A stretch of DNA of 64,000 nt from Streptomyces sp. NBC_00285. GTDB lineage: Bacteria > Actinomycetota > Actinomycetes > Streptomycetales > Streptomycetaceae. This document shows, piece by piece, positions 63,919 to 64,000 of this stretch. The notes under the pieces were generated by a model, which saw only the letters and a list, made by a program, of their open reading frames with translations, ran no database searches and had not been told where the DNA came from. How positions within the stretch are numbered: position 1 is the stretch's first letter; every line of letters begins with the position of its first letter. The stretch is from NCBI RefSeq assembly GCF_036174265.1, contig NZ_CP108055.1, forward strand, positions 1,736,001 through 1,800,000, in the 5' to 3' direction. The position numbers and the translations under genes are program-made.

Positions 63919-64000
63919 GGCGACGTCGCCCCTTTCCCACAGGACCGGAGTCCGACACAGTGCGGATGGTTCGAGTACGGTCCCGGACTGGTGGTTCATC

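Overview
The window is chromosomal DNA of a Streptomyces or very close relative. It has very high GC with strong third-position GC bias, frequent GTG/TTG starts, mycothiol-dependent formaldehyde metabolism, an RppA-type naphthalene synthase, SpoIIE/PP2C phosphatases, MurT/GatD, a c-di-AMP riboswitch in front of a cell-wall hydrolase, and intergenic repeats of a kind that recur in Streptomyces genomes. Gene order from the mannanase through rppA, murT-gatD, pfk, the ornithine aminotransferase and urease resembles, from memory, one arm of the S. coelicolor chromosome. I count 63 protein-coding genes (one cut by the left edge) and see no tRNA, rRNA, CRISPR array, transposase or phage gene.

1-5.5 kb: quaternary-amine catabolism (choline-dehydrogenase-like GMC enzyme, IclR regulator, Rieske oxygenase, flavin reductase, Rieske ferredoxin) with S-(hydroxymethyl)mycothiol dehydrogenase. 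A shared inverted repeat, GTTGC-N7-GCAAC, occurs in its control regions. 5.6-12.7 kb: UvrA-like ATPase, TetR regulator, two secreted proteins (metal-hydrolase fold plus discoidin domain; GH5 mannanase with Fn3 and CBM2 and an upstream CebR-type box). 12.8-17 kb: methyltransferase-NUDIX fusion, DUF779 protein, secreted phosphodiester-glycosidase-like protein, small membrane protein, Tat-exported PI-PLC/GDPD-like protein.

17.1-25.8 kb: a coupled quinone-oxidoreductase/acyl-CoA dehydrogenase operon, an XRE-cupin regulator divergent from a thioredoxin-reductase-like flavoprotein, an ATP-dependent DNA ligase overlapping a NUDIX gene, and a succinate-semialdehyde dehydrogenase. 26-30.9 kb: tetrahydroxynaphthalene operon (type III PKS, CYP158-like P450, cupin oxygenase), then an acyl-CoA dehydrogenase divergent from its probable TetR repressor. 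31-39.4 kb: peptide deformylase, MurT-GatD, phosphofructokinase, CtaG-like membrane protein, and a lipoprotein-Ser/Thr kinase-small membrane protein unit.

39.4-46.2 kb: a coupled four-gene unit (LytTR regulator, DUF485, SSS symporter, LytS-like kinase), and an Lrp regulator next to a ddaH-rocD arginine/ornithine operon with tandem inverted repeats. 46.3-53.7 kb: two PP2C phosphatases, PlsC acyltransferase, an epimerase-like protein and a secreted tripeptidyl aminopeptidase. 53.8-58.5 kb: urease operon ureABCFGD, with an intergenic repeat between ureF and ureG. 58.6-64 kb: TetR/membrane-protein divergent pair with 20-bp direct repeats, an orphan Phd-type antitoxin, a ClpP paralogue with a 101-residue partner, a c-di-AMP riboswitch with an NlpC/P60 hydrolase, a DUF6328-like membrane protein and an RsbW-like ATPase.

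The window is mostly ordinary chromosomal metabolism. The most informative unexplained signals are regulatory: the GTTGC-N7-GCAAC family, the Lrp-type array, the 20-bp TetR repeats, and the operon that mixes a transporter with a two-component system.
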